A stretch of DNA of 64,000 nt from Rhizobium sp. Root1212 (GTDB lineage Bacteria; Pseudomonadota; Alphaproteobacteria; Rhizobiales; Rhizobiaceae). Of this stretch, positions 54,426 to 63,590 are shown piece by piece. Where the stretch lies: contig NZ_LMDA01000001.1 in assembly GCF_001424985.1 (NCBI RefSeq), positions 186,001 to 250,000 of the forward strand, given 5' to 3'. The position numbers were made by a program, and so were the translations under genes. Under the pieces are notes generated by a model, which was not told the DNA's origin, searched no databases, and was given only the letters and a program-made list of their open reading frames with translations. Every line of letters begins with the position of its first letter. Position 1 is the first letter of the stretch.

Positions 54426-54458
54426 GCAAAAAAGCGCCGCCGTCGCCGGCAGCGCTTC
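54426..54458 (-). terminator. Terminator between the BA14K gene and the convergent gene
   Basis: AAGCGC and GCGCTT pair around a GC-rich interior that folds further. On the minus strand TTTTTTG follows, giving a good terminator for the gene at 54478. It may also act on the plus strand (CTTCTTCCC). Confidence 0.78.
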
Positions 54459-54477
54459 TTCCCTCGCGCGAGCGAAC

Positions 54478-54843
54478 TTACTGCTGCAACGTCAGCTTTT
54501 CCATGCCGGCGCCGTCCTTGCCGGTGATCGTCCAGCTGCCTTCCAGCACTCCGCCATCCTTGACCTTGTAGACGATGAGGCCCACGGCATCGTCGAGCAC
54601 ATAGCCGGCGGCGAAAGCGTCTTCATGCAGCATGCAGATGCCTTCGGACGTGGTATCGCCGGTCTTCCATTCGATGACGCAGGTCGTCTCGCTGGTCAGC
54701 GTGATGGTCGCGGTGCCGCTATAGGCCGAGCCGTCGAGATTGGTGCCTTCCACCGTGTAGGTGCCGGCGCTGACGGTTTGCGCCTGAGCAGGCGCGGCAA
54801 AGGCGAGCGCCGCGAGAGCAGCATAGGCCAGATATTTTTTCAT
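54478..54843 (-). CDS. Small exported protein of unknown function
   Basis: 121 residues. A signal peptide (MKKYLAYAALAALAFAAPAQ) precedes a beta-rich domain: AGTYTVEGTNLDGSAYSGTA, TTCVIEWKTGDTTSEGICML and VLEGSWTITGKDG. Two cysteines could form a disulfide. This fold is seen in small periplasmic proteins of rhizobia, but I cannot name the family. The start at 54843 is followed upstream by a non-coding stretch. Confidence 0.8.
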   Translation of the reverse strand: MKKYLAYAALAALAFAAPAQAQTVSAGTYTVEGTNLDGSAYSGTATITLTSETTCVIEWKTGDTTSEGICMLHEDAFAAGYVLDDAVGLIVYKVKDGGVLEGSWTITGKDGAGMEKLTLQQ

Positions 54844-55029
54844 GAATCGTTTCCCCCAATGAACAGCGCACGTTTCTACCAGTTCCGCGCGTGAAGCGAT
54901 ATCCGTTCCGGCCGTGTTCGCCGCGCCAAAAATGGGGTGATCGTCCCCGTTTTCTCCCGCCCCGGCCGGGCATCGCATGCTTCCTCCCCAAGGCCTCCGG
55001 CGAGGCAGGACGGGAGAAAGGATTTGCGG

Positions 55030-56220
55030 ATGACGGCTGCAGGATTGGAACTGGGGATCGGGCGCGGCGCACCGCAGGCCGCGGCCTCGAAAAATTTTTC
55101 GCGCGTAACAGCGGGAGGCGACGGGCGTGTCAATGCCTCGGGTCTGGCGCGTCGAACGCAGGGCGGGACAGGCTTTTCCGCCGGTGCGACAGTTCGCAGC
55201 GTGGCTGCCGCCAGGGGCATCGCTTTCGGGGCGGCGCTGCCGCCGGCCGCGACACTCGCCGCCAATCCCGACTATGCGGCGCTTCTGCTTCGCGAAGCCT
55301 CCCTCTATGTCGCCGATACCGACATGCAGCCGTCGCGCGTCCAGAATGTCGAGGGGGTCTTCACCTTTGCGGCCGCGGATGGTTTTGCCGCGCGCGCCGT
55401 TGCGGATGGCAAGCGGTTTCGCATCCACCAGTTGCTCTACGCCGTGCGCGACATGGCCTGGGTCAATGCCACCACGGTTCATTCCGGCAACTGGCGCTCG
55501 AAGATCGATGCCCATTTCGAAGCCATGGCCAGCCGCTGGTGGTCGCAGCTTGCCGTCAATATCGACGTGGTGAACGAGGTGATGGATGCGGCCGCGACAG
55601 CGACCGGCGGATACCGGCCCAACACCTGGTATCAGGCGGCCGGCGGCCCCGACTATATTACCTATGCCTTCCAGAAGGCACGGGCGCTCTGGCCGCATAC
55701 GCCGCTGTTCGTCTGCCACGATCACACCGAGCAGGTCACCGACGGCTATCACGAGACCCATACGGCCAACATTCTCGCACTGCTGGAAAACCAGCTAATC
55801 GCCGGGGCGCCGATCGACGGGCTGAACACCCAGGCGCATCTGACGATCCGCCTCGGCTTCGACCCGGTGAAGCTGCGCAATTTTCTGTCCGGCGTCGCTT
55901 CGCTCGGGCTGAAGATCATGATCGGCGAACTCGATATCCGCACCGGCTACAAGGCGGGTGTGCAGGAAGATACACCGCCGCCGTCGGCCTATGCCATCGA
56001 CACTTACGATCGCCGCGCTGCCGATATCGTCAAGCGCTATCTCGATATCGCCCTGCCCTTCGTCAGCGATCAGCCTGTGCTGTGCTGGGGGCTTTCGGAC
56101 CGGATCTCGCCCTGGGTACCGCCCGATGCCGAAGCCGGCGAACGGCCGCATCCCTTCAACAGCACGCTTCAGCCCAAACCCCTTTACCGCGCCATTCGCG
56201 CCGCCTTCGAGGACCTGTGA
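55030..56220 (+). CDS. Glycoside hydrolase family 10 (endo-1,4-beta-xylanase-like)
   Basis: 396 residues, a GH10 TIM barrel. The acid/base Glu183 lies in NIDVVNEVMD and the nucleophile Glu300 in IMIGELDIR; FRIHQLLYAVRDMAWV and NTQAHL fill other barrel strands. There is no classic Sec signal: the N-terminus (MTAAGLELGIGRG) is polar, so export may use another route. Similar enzymes occur in rhizobial polysaccharide loci and could trim or depolymerise a self-made glycan. Coupled to a tail-fibre-like gene 2 bases downstream. Confidence 0.88.
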   Translation: MTAAGLELGIGRGAPQAAASKNFSRVTAGGDGRVNASGLARRTQGGTGFSAGATVRSVAAARGIAFGAALPPAATLAANPDYAALLLREASLYVADTDMQPSRVQNVEGVFTFAAADGFAARAVADGKRFRIHQLLYAVRDMAWVNATTVHSGNWRSKIDAHFEAMASRWWSQLAVNIDVVNEVMDAAATATGGYRPNTWYQAAGGPDYITYAFQKARALWPHTPLFVCHDHTEQVTDGYHETHTANILALLENQLIAGAPIDGLNTQAHLTIRLGFDPVKLRNFLSGVASLGLKIMIGELDIRTGYKAGVQEDTPPPSAYAIDTYDRRAADIVKRYLDIALPFVSDQPVLCWGLSDRISPWVPPDAEAGERPHPFNSTLQPKPLYRAIRAAFEDL

Positions 56221-56221
56221 C

Positions 56222-56917
56222 ATGACCAGCATCAAGGACAACATCGCCGCCACGACCGATCCTGCCGCCGCCAACGATCTCACCGAGGGATACGGCATCG
56301 GCTCGGAATGGTACAACACCCAGACCGGGCAGATGTGGAAGGCGATCAGCGTCGCTTCCGGGGCCGCGCAATGGATGCGGCTTGCGCCCGGCCCGGCCTG
56401 GCCGCCCGGAACCTATCGCCCGCCGAACCATATCTATGCCGTCAATGACGGCCAGGTGGCGGCCAACAAACTGACGCTGACGCCGCTTCTCATCCATCGC
56501 CGCGTGACGATCGACCGCATCGCGCTCTGGCTGGTGACGGGTCAGGCAGGCGGGGAAATGCGGCTTGGCCTTTATCGCACCGATGCCTTCACCGAAGCGC
56601 CGGGCACGCTGTTTGCCGAGGCGGGCACGGTCGATCTTTCGGGTAGCGCCAGCCTGAAGACGATCACGGTGTCGTGGTCGCTGGTTCCGGGGCAATACTG
56701 GCTGGCGGCGCTGAACAAGGCGTCGGGCACCCTGCCCACCGTGCGCCGCGCCGGCGGCGCGGTGCTAGGCCATGTGCTCGGCAACGATATCGCCGGGGCC
56801 AATGCCTGGCGCTATCTCGAAGCCGCGCAGACCTATGGCAGCCTGCCGGCCAACGCCCCGGCCATGGTGCCGTCCACCGGCTCGGACGGGCCGGTGCTGA
56901 TGCTGCGGCGAAGCTAA
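56222..56917 (+). CDS. Tail-fibre-like/carbohydrate-binding protein beside GH10
   Basis: 231 residues. The first 50 (NDLTEGYGIGSEWYNTQTGQMW) resemble modules in phage tail fibres and related surface proteins. A beta-rich domain from about residue 85 (RRVTIDRIALWLVTGQAGGE, GQYWLAALNKASG) may bind glycan. It starts 2 bases after the GH10 stop. No other phage genes surround it, so it is likelier a partner of the glycanase than a prophage relic. No signal peptide seen. Confidence 0.68.
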   Translation: MTSIKDNIAATTDPAAANDLTEGYGIGSEWYNTQTGQMWKAISVASGAAQWMRLAPGPAWPPGTYRPPNHIYAVNDGQVAANKLTLTPLLIHRRVTIDRIALWLVTGQAGGEMRLGLYRTDAFTEAPGTLFAEAGTVDLSGSASLKTITVSWSLVPGQYWLAALNKASGTLPTVRRAGGAVLGHVLGNDIAGANAWRYLEAAQTYGSLPANAPAMVPSTGSDGPVLMLRRS

Positions 56918-56958
56918 GGGCGGCACGGCGTCCGGCTTCGGCCGGGCGCCGTATCGGC

Positions 56959-58173
56959 CTATGGAATATTCGGGAGGTTGGCGGACGTGCCTGAAACGAG
57001 CGGGGCGGGACCGTTTCCGACCGGCGCAGTGGAAATGTGGATTTCCGATTCCACCACCTGCCAGAAGCGCTGTAGAAACGATGCTCTGTCGAAGCGTTGG
57101 ACACCCTGCAGCGCGGCTTTCCGATAGTGTATCTGCGCCGCATCGCCCGCCATCGTCTCGATTGCCATGGCAAGGGCGGCGGCATCTCCCGGCGGAACGA
57201 GCAGGCCGTATCGCCCATGATGCAGCGCATCGATTTCCAGCGTCTCATCCTCGTCGAGGATTTCCGAGGGACCGGAGCGGCAATTGGTGGCGATGACCGG
57301 CACGCCGAGCGCCATGGCCTCAACCAGCGCATTCGGAAAACCTTCGGCATTGGAGGAGGAAACGAAGAACCGGGCGGTTGCAATGAGCGGAAACGGATTT
57401 TCGACAAAACCGAGAAAATGCACCCGGTCCGCAAGGCCGAGTTGGGCGGCCTGTGCTTCAAGCTGCTGTCGCAACGGACCATCGCCGAGAAGGACGAGAT
57501 GATGATCGCAGCGCGCCGCCGCGAGAGCGGCAAGCAGCAGCGAGACATTCTTGTTTTCCACAAGGCGGCCCATGGCGGCGATGAAAGGTTTGTCCGGCGT
57601 CGCGTCAGCGGGTCGGGCGGCGCGTTCGGCGAGCATCGCGGCATCGAGAGGATTGGCGATGACCGTCATTTTCTGCGCCGCGAAATTCCGCTCCAGATCG
57701 TGGGCGACACCGGCGGAGGGACAGACGATCCTGTCGGCCCGCGGATAGGCAAGCCGGGTGGCCAGCCTTGCGACGCGGCCGCCAAGCGTGTGACGATGAT
57801 GGCTCGAAGGGCTGACGCGCTCGCTGATGATGGCCTTGAAGCCGAAGAGGCGTGCGGCGGCGATTGCCACGAGATTGGAACGCGACAGGAAACTGATGCA
57901 GGCGACGGGTTTCAGCCGCCGCAGCAGCGGCAGCGCCAAGCGCAGCGACCGCAACAGGGAAAAGCGGCTGTCGAGCCGATGCACCGTCAGCCAGCCGGGC
58001 AGCGGATAGGCACCCGGCTCGCGGTCGAGCAGGATGAGATGAAGGTCATAGCGTTCGCTCCACGGCTGGGAGCCGTACAGCAGCGTGGACATGACGCGCT
58101 CGGCCCCGCCGCCGGTCAGCGAGTTGATGAGGAACACCGCGACCGGCTTTGCGCGAGGCGATGTCATGGCCAT
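56959..58173 (-). CDS. GT4 family glycosyltransferase
   Basis: 404 residues. GT-B enzyme of GT4: SLTGGGAERVMSTLLYG at the N-terminus, AAMGRLVENKNVSLLLAAL after the linker, and the donor-binding EX7E region SSSNAEGFPNALVEAMALGV. It should add a sugar to a lipid-linked intermediate at the inner membrane. The start (ATG 58173 or 58167) overlaps the preceding glycosyltransferase gene by 10 bases. Confidence 0.9.
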   Translation of the reverse strand: MAMTSPRAKPVAVFLINSLTGGGAERVMSTLLYGSQPWSERYDLHLILLDREPGAYPLPGWLTVHRLDSRFSLLRSLRLALPLLRRLKPVACISFLSRSNLVAIAAARLFGFKAIISERVSPSSHHRHTLGGRVARLATRLAYPRADRIVCPSAGVAHDLERNFAAQKMTVIANPLDAAMLAERAARPADATPDKPFIAAMGRLVENKNVSLLLAALAAARCDHHLVLLGDGPLRQQLEAQAAQLGLADRVHFLGFVENPFPLIATARFFVSSSNAEGFPNALVEAMALGVPVIATNCRSGPSEILDEDETLEIDALHHGRYGLLVPPGDAAALAMAIETMAGDAAQIHYRKAALQGVQRFDRASFLQRFWQVVESEIHISTAPVGNGPAPLVSGTSANLPNIP

Positions 58174-59342
58174 AGCTCATGCATTTTCGTCGGCCGGAGC
58201 GTGGGCAGCCCCTCCTCCGCGCCGTAGGTTTCCGACATGGTTTTGTGCCAGGAGGATGCCTGCGCCCGGCGACGGGCGCCGGCAGCGAGGCGTGCCCGCT
58301 CCTGTGGATCACGGTGGAGGCGTAGGAGCGCCGCGGCGAGCGCATTGTGATCGTTTTCGGGAACCAGCAGGCCGCTTTCCCCGTGGTCGACCGCATCGGG
58401 AATACCGCCGATGGCGGTGGCGAGCGACGGCAGGCCGAGCGCGCCGGCCTCCAGATAGGCGAGACCGAAACCTTCGATGCCGCCGCCGGGCACGCGGCGG
58501 GCGGGAAGGCAGAAGAGATCGGCAGCCGACAGGCGCTGCGCCACCTGCCGCTGCGGCAGGCTATCGGTGAAGCTGATGATCGCCGATGTCCGCGCGGAAA
58601 GATCGCGCAGACGGGCGGCATAATCGGCATCGAGCAAGGGGCCGACGATCTGCCATTCGATGCGCGATGCGATCTCGTCCGGCAATGCCGACAGCGCCTC
58701 GCATAGCAGGTCATAGCCCTTGCGCGGCACGACGCGGCCGAGCGAGGCGATGACGAAGCGATCTTCCGGGATGGCGAGCGACCGCCTTGCCTCATCCTTG
58801 GGAATGCCGGCGAAGAGCCATTCGCGGCCGACCCCGAGGCGCGTCACGCGCACGGCATCCGGCGCAAGGCGGAAGGCATCCCGCAGGCGCGTGGCGGTAT
58901 CCGCGCTGTTGGCGACATATTCGGCCCAGCCGCTCCAGAAGCGCAGGAGCTTGAGCGGCAGCGCCCGTTTCGGGTGCTGCATGAACGAGGCTTCCGTGCC
59001 GTGGAAGGAGACGATGCAACGGGTGCTGCCCCGGTAATGCGAGAGCGCGAGCGGGATGTGGAACGGCCAATCGACCGCGTGGACGATATCGAAATCAGGC
59101 TCTTCCCACATCAGCCGGCGCACGAGCGCGATTTTTCGCGGCAGGTCGCGGGCGCTGTGCTGGCCGCCCCGATAGCGGATGATGCGGAAGGGAAAGGTCT
59201 CCTGCGTTGCTGAGCCATAATCCGCGGCAACGACCGTGACCCTGTGGCCGGCTTCGCTCGCAGCCTTTGCCATTTCCATCGCATAGGTGGCGATGCCGCC
59301 GCGAAAGGGATGGAACTCGCTGGAAAGAATGAGGATTTTCAT
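58164..59342 (-). CDS. GT4 family glycosyltransferase
   Basis: 392 residues from MKILILSSEFHPFRGGIATY. Donor motifs are ASLGRVVPRKGYDLLCEAL and EGFGLAYLEAGALGLP. SFHGTEASFMQHPKRALPL in the acceptor domain is typical of exopolysaccharide glycosyltransferases. AAAGGGG lies 6 bases before the ATG, which overlaps the flippase stop by 4 bases (ATGA). The longer frame upstream is a shadow of the flippase. Confidence 0.91.
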   Translation of the reverse strand: MKILILSSEFHPFRGGIATYAMEMAKAASEAGHRVTVVAADYGSATQETFPFRIIRYRGGQHSARDLPRKIALVRRLMWEEPDFDIVHAVDWPFHIPLALSHYRGSTRCIVSFHGTEASFMQHPKRALPLKLLRFWSGWAEYVANSADTATRLRDAFRLAPDAVRVTRLGVGREWLFAGIPKDEARRSLAIPEDRFVIASLGRVVPRKGYDLLCEALSALPDEIASRIEWQIVGPLLDADYAARLRDLSARTSAIISFTDSLPQRQVAQRLSAADLFCLPARRVPGGGIEGFGLAYLEAGALGLPSLATAIGGIPDAVDHGESGLLVPENDHNALAAALLRLHRDPQERARLAAGARRRAQASSWHKTMSETYGAEEGLPTLRPTKMHELWP

Positions 59343-60961
59343 GGAATCCCCTTTGCGTCTTTTGGGGGCATAAGGCTTCTTTGCATCAGTGTTCTCGCTT
59401 CGCGTGGGAAAAAAGCGGCCAGCAGTAGGCCATAAATCAAGCCGCCTGTGGCGACACGCAGGGCAAGCCCGGAAAGAGAGGCGGCATCTCCCATCAGAAA
59501 GACGAGGCAGGCCATCAATATAGCCGCAAGAACCACGCGTCCGAGGGCGGAAAGAGGCAGCCGGAAACCGGAATGGCTGGCGCGTTGGGCGCTCAACGCA
59601 GCGCTGACGGCCGCGGCACAAAGCGGGCCGAGCGCGGCACCGGTGAGACCGTAGAGCATCGTTGCGGCGACGGTCAGAGTAGCCGTGAGCAACAGCTCGG
59701 TCGCCGCGAAAATCGCGATGGCCCGCGGCTTTGCGAGCAGCAGGAAGACCTGATCGGTGGTGTGCGCGCGCAGGTAGCGGAACAGGCCGGCAAGCGCCAC
59801 AAGCGGCAGCAGTGTACTTCCCGCAGAATGCATCTCCTCCGGCAAAGCAAGAACCGAAACCGTACCGGCCATAGCGGCAAGGCCCAGCGCAATCGGAACG
59901 GTGACGAGATAAACCAGCACCATGTTCGCCGAGACTTGCCGGAAGCCCGCCCCCTCGCCTTCTTCCTCCATCCTGCGGACTGCGAGCGGATAGGCGCCGG
60001 CCGTGACCAGCATGACGGCGAAGGTGGAGGCGCGCAGGCCAAGGCCGTAAATGACCGCAAAGACGCCGGCAGCAGCGTGGCCGAGCGAAAAATCGACCAC
60101 GAAGCGCGGCAGGTTGAGCGCCAGCGCCGCCAGAAGTGCTGCGGCCATGGCCGGCAGCCCGAAAGAGAACGCCTGTTTCAGGATATCGTGATCGAACCCC
60201 AACCGGGAACGAGGAGCGAAGGCAAGGCTATAGCCTAGCGAAGCGCGCCTTGTTTTCCCTTCTCCCCAGCGGGGAGAAGGTGGCCCGGAGGGCCGGATGA
60301 GGGGGGCGCCTGGCTGCGAAATCGCGGAGAGAGCCCCCTCATCGCCTCGCATGTGCTCGGAACTTCTCCCCACTGGTGAGAAGGGGGAAGTCGCCGCGAC
60401 AACCTTGGGAATGAACGGAAGCGCCGCGATCAAGGGAAGCGCTGCGCCGAGAAGCGCGATTTCCGCGCGGGCACCGAATTTTGCGATCGCCAGCACCGAA
60501 AGCAACAGCCCGGCTGCCGGAAGCATCGTCTGCAGCATCGTGTAGAGAAAAATCTTCTCCTCGGCGCGCGCCCGTTCGCTGCCATAGGTGGCCAGCGTCC
60601 GAGCGGCGATGAAAGCCGCTGCTGTTATCAGGAAGAAACCCGCCTCATCAGGGAACCAGACGCGGCAGAAACCGAGCACGATGACGATTTGCAGGAGCGA
60701 CGACGGCGTCAGGACGGCAGTTTCGATCGCCTGAAACCGTCCCCTTTCCGCGCCTGAAAAGCGCGGCAGGAAGCGCAGGACGAAATGCGACCACCAGACG
60801 AAGCAGAGCGCAAAGACAATATCCTGGAAGGCAACGACAAGCGCCAGCTTGCCAAGCTCCTCGCCCGGCAGCAGATGTGCCCAGATCAGAACGGAGGCCA
60901 GCTGCACGAGCGGCGCCCCGATCTGCGCCGGCAGGTAAAGCCGTGTCTGCCTCAGGAGCAT
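59339..60961 (-). CDS. Polysaccharide flippase (Wzx/MVF-type) with an in-frame repeat insertion
   Basis: 540 residues with about twelve hydrophobic segments, as in Wzx/lipopolysaccharide flippases that translocate lipid-linked oligosaccharides. Residues about 192-236 (TSPFSPVGRSSEHMRGDEG...PSPRWGEGK) are translated from a RIME-like repeat. They lie in the hydrophilic loop between the two six-helix halves, where an insertion is most tolerable. Head of the three-gene run flippase-GT-GT, joined by overlaps. Confidence 0.88.
   Translation of the reverse strand: MLLRQTRLYLPAQIGAPLVQLASVLIWAHLLPGEELGKLALVVAFQDIVFALCFVWWSHFVLRFLPRFSGAERGRFQAIETAVLTPSSLLQIVIVLGFCRVWFPDEAGFFLITAAAFIAARTLATYGSERARAEEKIFLYTMLQTMLPAAGLLLSVLAIAKFGARAEIALLGAALPLIAALPFIPKVVAATSPFSPVGRSSEHMRGDEGALSAISQPGAPLIRPSGPPSPRWGEGKTRRASLGYSLAFAPRSRLGFDHDILKQAFSFGLPAMAAALLAALALNLPRFVVDFSLGHAAAGVFAVIYGLGLRASTFAVMLVTAGAYPLAVRRMEEEGEGAGFRQVSANMVLVYLVTVPIALGLAAMAGTVSVLALPEEMHSAGSTLLPLVALAGLFRYLRAHTTDQVFLLLAKPRAIAIFAATELLLTATLTVAATMLYGLTGAALGPLCAAAVSAALSAQRASHSGFRLPLSALGRVVLAAILMACLVFLMGDAASLSGLALRVATGGLIYGLLLAAFFPREARTLMQRSLMPPKDAKGIP
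60255..60388. repeat. RIME-like element inside the flippase gene
   Basis: 134-bp quasi-palindrome bounded by TTCCCTTCTCCCC and GAGAAGGGGGAA. Its left half is nearly identical to 38832-38956 (GGGGAGAAGGTGGCCC, GGGCCGGATGAGGGG). The centre (CTGGCTGCGAAATCGCGGAG) and right half have diverged. It is read on the minus strand in a different frame from the DUF2339 copy, with no stop. Confidence 0.88.
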
Positions 60962-61092
60962 GAAGAACCGCTTCAGTCGAGGGTTGCAGGATCACCGACA
61001 ACGAAGCACAACCGGAAGCATTTGTCTTGTCTTGTTTTGGCACTGTGGAAACCGGGCGGTTGATATCGCCGCCCGACGCTTTTGTGCGGCTG

Positions 61093-63429
61093 TTATTTCC
61101 GCTTCAGCGCTTCGGCCAAGGCTGCACCGAACGCGCCCTGGCTCGGGGCCTGCGGCTTTTGGGCGACAGGTTTCGACATCTGCGGGCGGCCGTTCTGCGG
61201 CTTGGCGTTGCGGGCATCGCTCCTCGCCTCGCGGCTTGACTCAGCGCCACCGTCCTTACGCATGGTGAGGCCGATGCGCTTGCGGGGCACATCCACTTCC
61301 GTCACCCGGACCTGCACGACATCGCCGGCCTTGACCACCTCATGGGGGTCCTTGACGAAGCGATCGGCAAGCTGGGAGACGTGCACGAGACCATCCTGAT
61401 GTACGCCGATATCGACGAAGGCGCCGAAGGCCGCGACGTTGGTCACCGTGCCTTCCAAGAGCATGCCCGGCTTCAGGTCCTTGATGTCGTCGATGCCATC
61501 GGCAAAGGTCGCGGTCTTGAAGCTCGGGCGCGGATCGCGGCCGGGTTTTTCCAGTTCCGACAGAATGTCCTTCACCGTCGGCAGGCCGAATCGCTCATCG
61601 ACGAAGACGCGCGGGTCGAGCGCCTTCAACGCGGCGCTGTCGCCCATGATGGCGCGCAGATCGCGGCCGCAGGCGGCGATGATCTTCTTGGCGACGCCGT
61701 AGGCTTCCGGGTGCACGGCGGAGGCGTCGAGCGGCTCCTTGCCGCTGGGGATGCGCAGGAAGCCGGCGCATTGTTCGAAGGTGCGGGCGCCGAGACGCGG
61801 AACCTTCATCAGTTCCTTGCGGCTATCGAACGGGCCGTTGGCATCGCGATGCGCGACGATGGCTTCGGCGGAAGACTTGCCGAGACCGGAGACGCGGGCG
61901 AGAAGCGGAGCGGACGCCGTGTTGAGATCGACGCCGACCGCATTCACCGCATCTTCGACGACGGCATCGAGCGAGCGGCTGAGGCGGCCCTGATCGACAT
62001 CGTGCTGATACTGGCCGACGCCGATCGATTTCGGATCGATCTTGACGAGTTCGGCGAGCGGGTCCTGCAGGCGGCGGGCAATCGAGACGGCGCCGCGCAG
62101 CGACACGTCGAGGCCGGGGAATTCATCGGCCGCCGCCTGCGAGGCGGAATAGACGGATGCACCGGCTTCCGAGACGATGACCTTGGTCGGCTTCGGGGCC
62201 GGCAGTTGCGCCAGCATGTCGGCGACGAGACGTTCGGTCTCGCGGCTGCCGGTACCGTTGCCGATGGCGATCAGCTCGATCTTGTGCTTGCGCACGAGGC
62301 TGGCGAGTTCGGCCTGGGTGCCGCGGATATCGTTCTTCGGCGGGAAGGGATAGACCGTGGTGGTTTCAAGCAGCTTGCCGGTGCCATCGACGATCGCGAC
62401 CTTGACGCCGGTGCGGATGCCGGGGTCGAGGCCCATGGTGGCGCGCGAACCGGCGGGTGCGGCCAGCAGCAAATCCTTGAGATTGCGGGCGAAGACGTGG
62501 ATCGCCTCTTCTTCCGCCCGCTCGCGCAGCTCGCGCATCAGGTCGAGCGACAGCGACATGGAGAGCTTTACGCGCCAGGTCCAGCCGATGACCTCCATCA
62601 GCCACTGGTCGCCCGGCAGCGTCGCGCCGACCGTATAGGCGGCGGCGATGGTGCGCTCGACGGGCTTCACCGGCGAGGTATCGTCCTGATCGACGACGAT
62701 ATCGACGGACAGCACCTCTTCGTTCCAGCCGCGCAGCATGGCAAGCGCCCGATGGCCCGGCGCCGTCGCCCAGCGTTCGGTATGATCGAAATAATCCGCG
62801 AACTTGGCGCCGGCCTCCTGCTTGCCCTCCACGACGCGGGCGCGCAGTTGCGCTACGCCGCGCATATGGGTGCGCAGGCGGCCGAGCAAATCTGCATTTT
62901 CGGTGATGCCCTCAGCAATGATATCGCGTGCGCCTTCCAGCGCCATCTTGATATCCGTGACATCGGCCGTCAGGAAAGCTTTGGCACGCTCGGCGGGGGC
63001 GATACGGCGGTCGAGGAGGATGGCTTCGGCGAGCGGAGCAAGGCCGCGCTCGCGGGCGATTTCGGCCTTGGTGCGGCGCTTGGGCTTGTAGGGCAGATAG
63101 ATGTCCTCAAGCTCGGCCTTGGTGGTGACGGCGGCGATCTTGGCGGAAAGCTCGTCGGTCAGCTTGTCCTGGCTGCGGATCGAATCAAGGATCGCGGCAC
63201 GGCGGGCTTCCAGTTCGCGCAGATAGACCAGCCGTTCTGACAGGGTGCGCAGCTGCGTGTCGTCGAGGCCGCCGGTCACTTCCTTGCGATAACGGGCGAT
63301 GAAGGGCACGGTCGCGCCCTCGTCCAGAAGCTCGACGGCGGCGATCACCTGGGCCGGCGCGGCGTTGACCTCACGCGCGATGAGAACGGCAATCGGCATT
63401 GCGGAAGCGGTTTTGGCAGAGCTGGTCAT
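61093..63429 (-). CDS. tex: Tex family RNA-binding transcription accessory protein
   Basis: 778 residues. Domains in order: N-terminal helical Tex region ([20 protein letters not shown]), YqgF/RNase H-like domain ([20 protein letters not shown]), helix-hairpin-helix ([21 protein letters not shown]), and an S1 RNA-binding domain ([20 protein letters not shown]). The tail is basic and Gln/Pro-rich. Related to eukaryotic Spt6. It stands alone on the minus strand. Confidence 0.97.
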   Translation of the reverse strand: MTSSAKTASAMPIAVLIAREVNAAPAQVIAAVELLDEGATVPFIARYRKEVTGGLDDTQLRTLSERLVYLRELEARRAAILDSIRSQDKLTDELSAKIAAVTTKAELEDIYLPYKPKRRTKAEIARERGLAPLAEAILLDRRIAPAERAKAFLTADVTDIKMALEGARDIIAEGITENADLLGRLRTHMRGVAQLRARVVEGKQEAGAKFADYFDHTERWATAPGHRALAMLRGWNEEVLSVDIVVDQDDTSPVKPVERTIAAAYTVGATLPGDQWLMEVIGWTWRVKLSMSLSLDLMRELRERAEEEAIHVFARNLKDLLLAAPAGSRATMGLDPGIRTGVKVAIVDGTGKLLETTTVYPFPPKNDIRGTQAELASLVRKHKIELIAIGNGTGSRETERLVADMLAQLPAPKPTKVIVSEAGASVYSASQAAADEFPGLDVSLRGAVSIARRLQDPLAELVKIDPKSIGVGQYQHDVDQGRLSRSLDAVVEDAVNAVGVDLNTASAPLLARVSGLGKSSAEAIVAHRDANGPFDSRKELMKVPRLGARTFEQCAGFLRIPSGKEPLDASAVHPEAYGVAKKIIAACGRDLRAIMGDSAALKALDPRVFVDERFGLPTVKDILSELEKPGRDPRPSFKTATFADGIDDIKDLKPGMLLEGTVTNVAAFGAFVDIGVHQDGLVHVSQLADRFVKDPHEVVKAGDVVQVRVTEVDVPRKRIGLTMRKDGGAESSREARSDARNAKPQNGRPQMSKPVAQKPQAPSQGAFGAALAEALKRK

Positions 63430-63549
63430 GATATCCCATCAGGTGGAGAGCGTGCGGCGAACCATAGATGCGCAGAGCATGAAGGCCAAGTGAGGGCGCG
63501 AATGCCGGGCGGTTACGTCCACAGATGGATACGGGATGGTGCGGCATAT

Positions 63550-63586
63550 CCCTTCTCCCCGCATGCGGGGAGAGGGAACGACGGAG
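63550..63586. repeat. RIME-like half element
   Basis: CCCTTCTCCCCGCATGCGGG continues into GAGAGGGAACGACGG, matching a palindrome and the spacer of the 17718-17830 element. It lies just beyond the cfa stop, in the gap to tex. Confidence 0.82.
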
Positions 63587-63590
63587 AGAG

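Noticed and set aside
56222-56917. Prophage remnant suggested by the tail-fibre-like gene
   Set aside because: No integrase, capsid, terminase or other phage gene is nearby, and the gene is coupled to a glycoside hydrolase.
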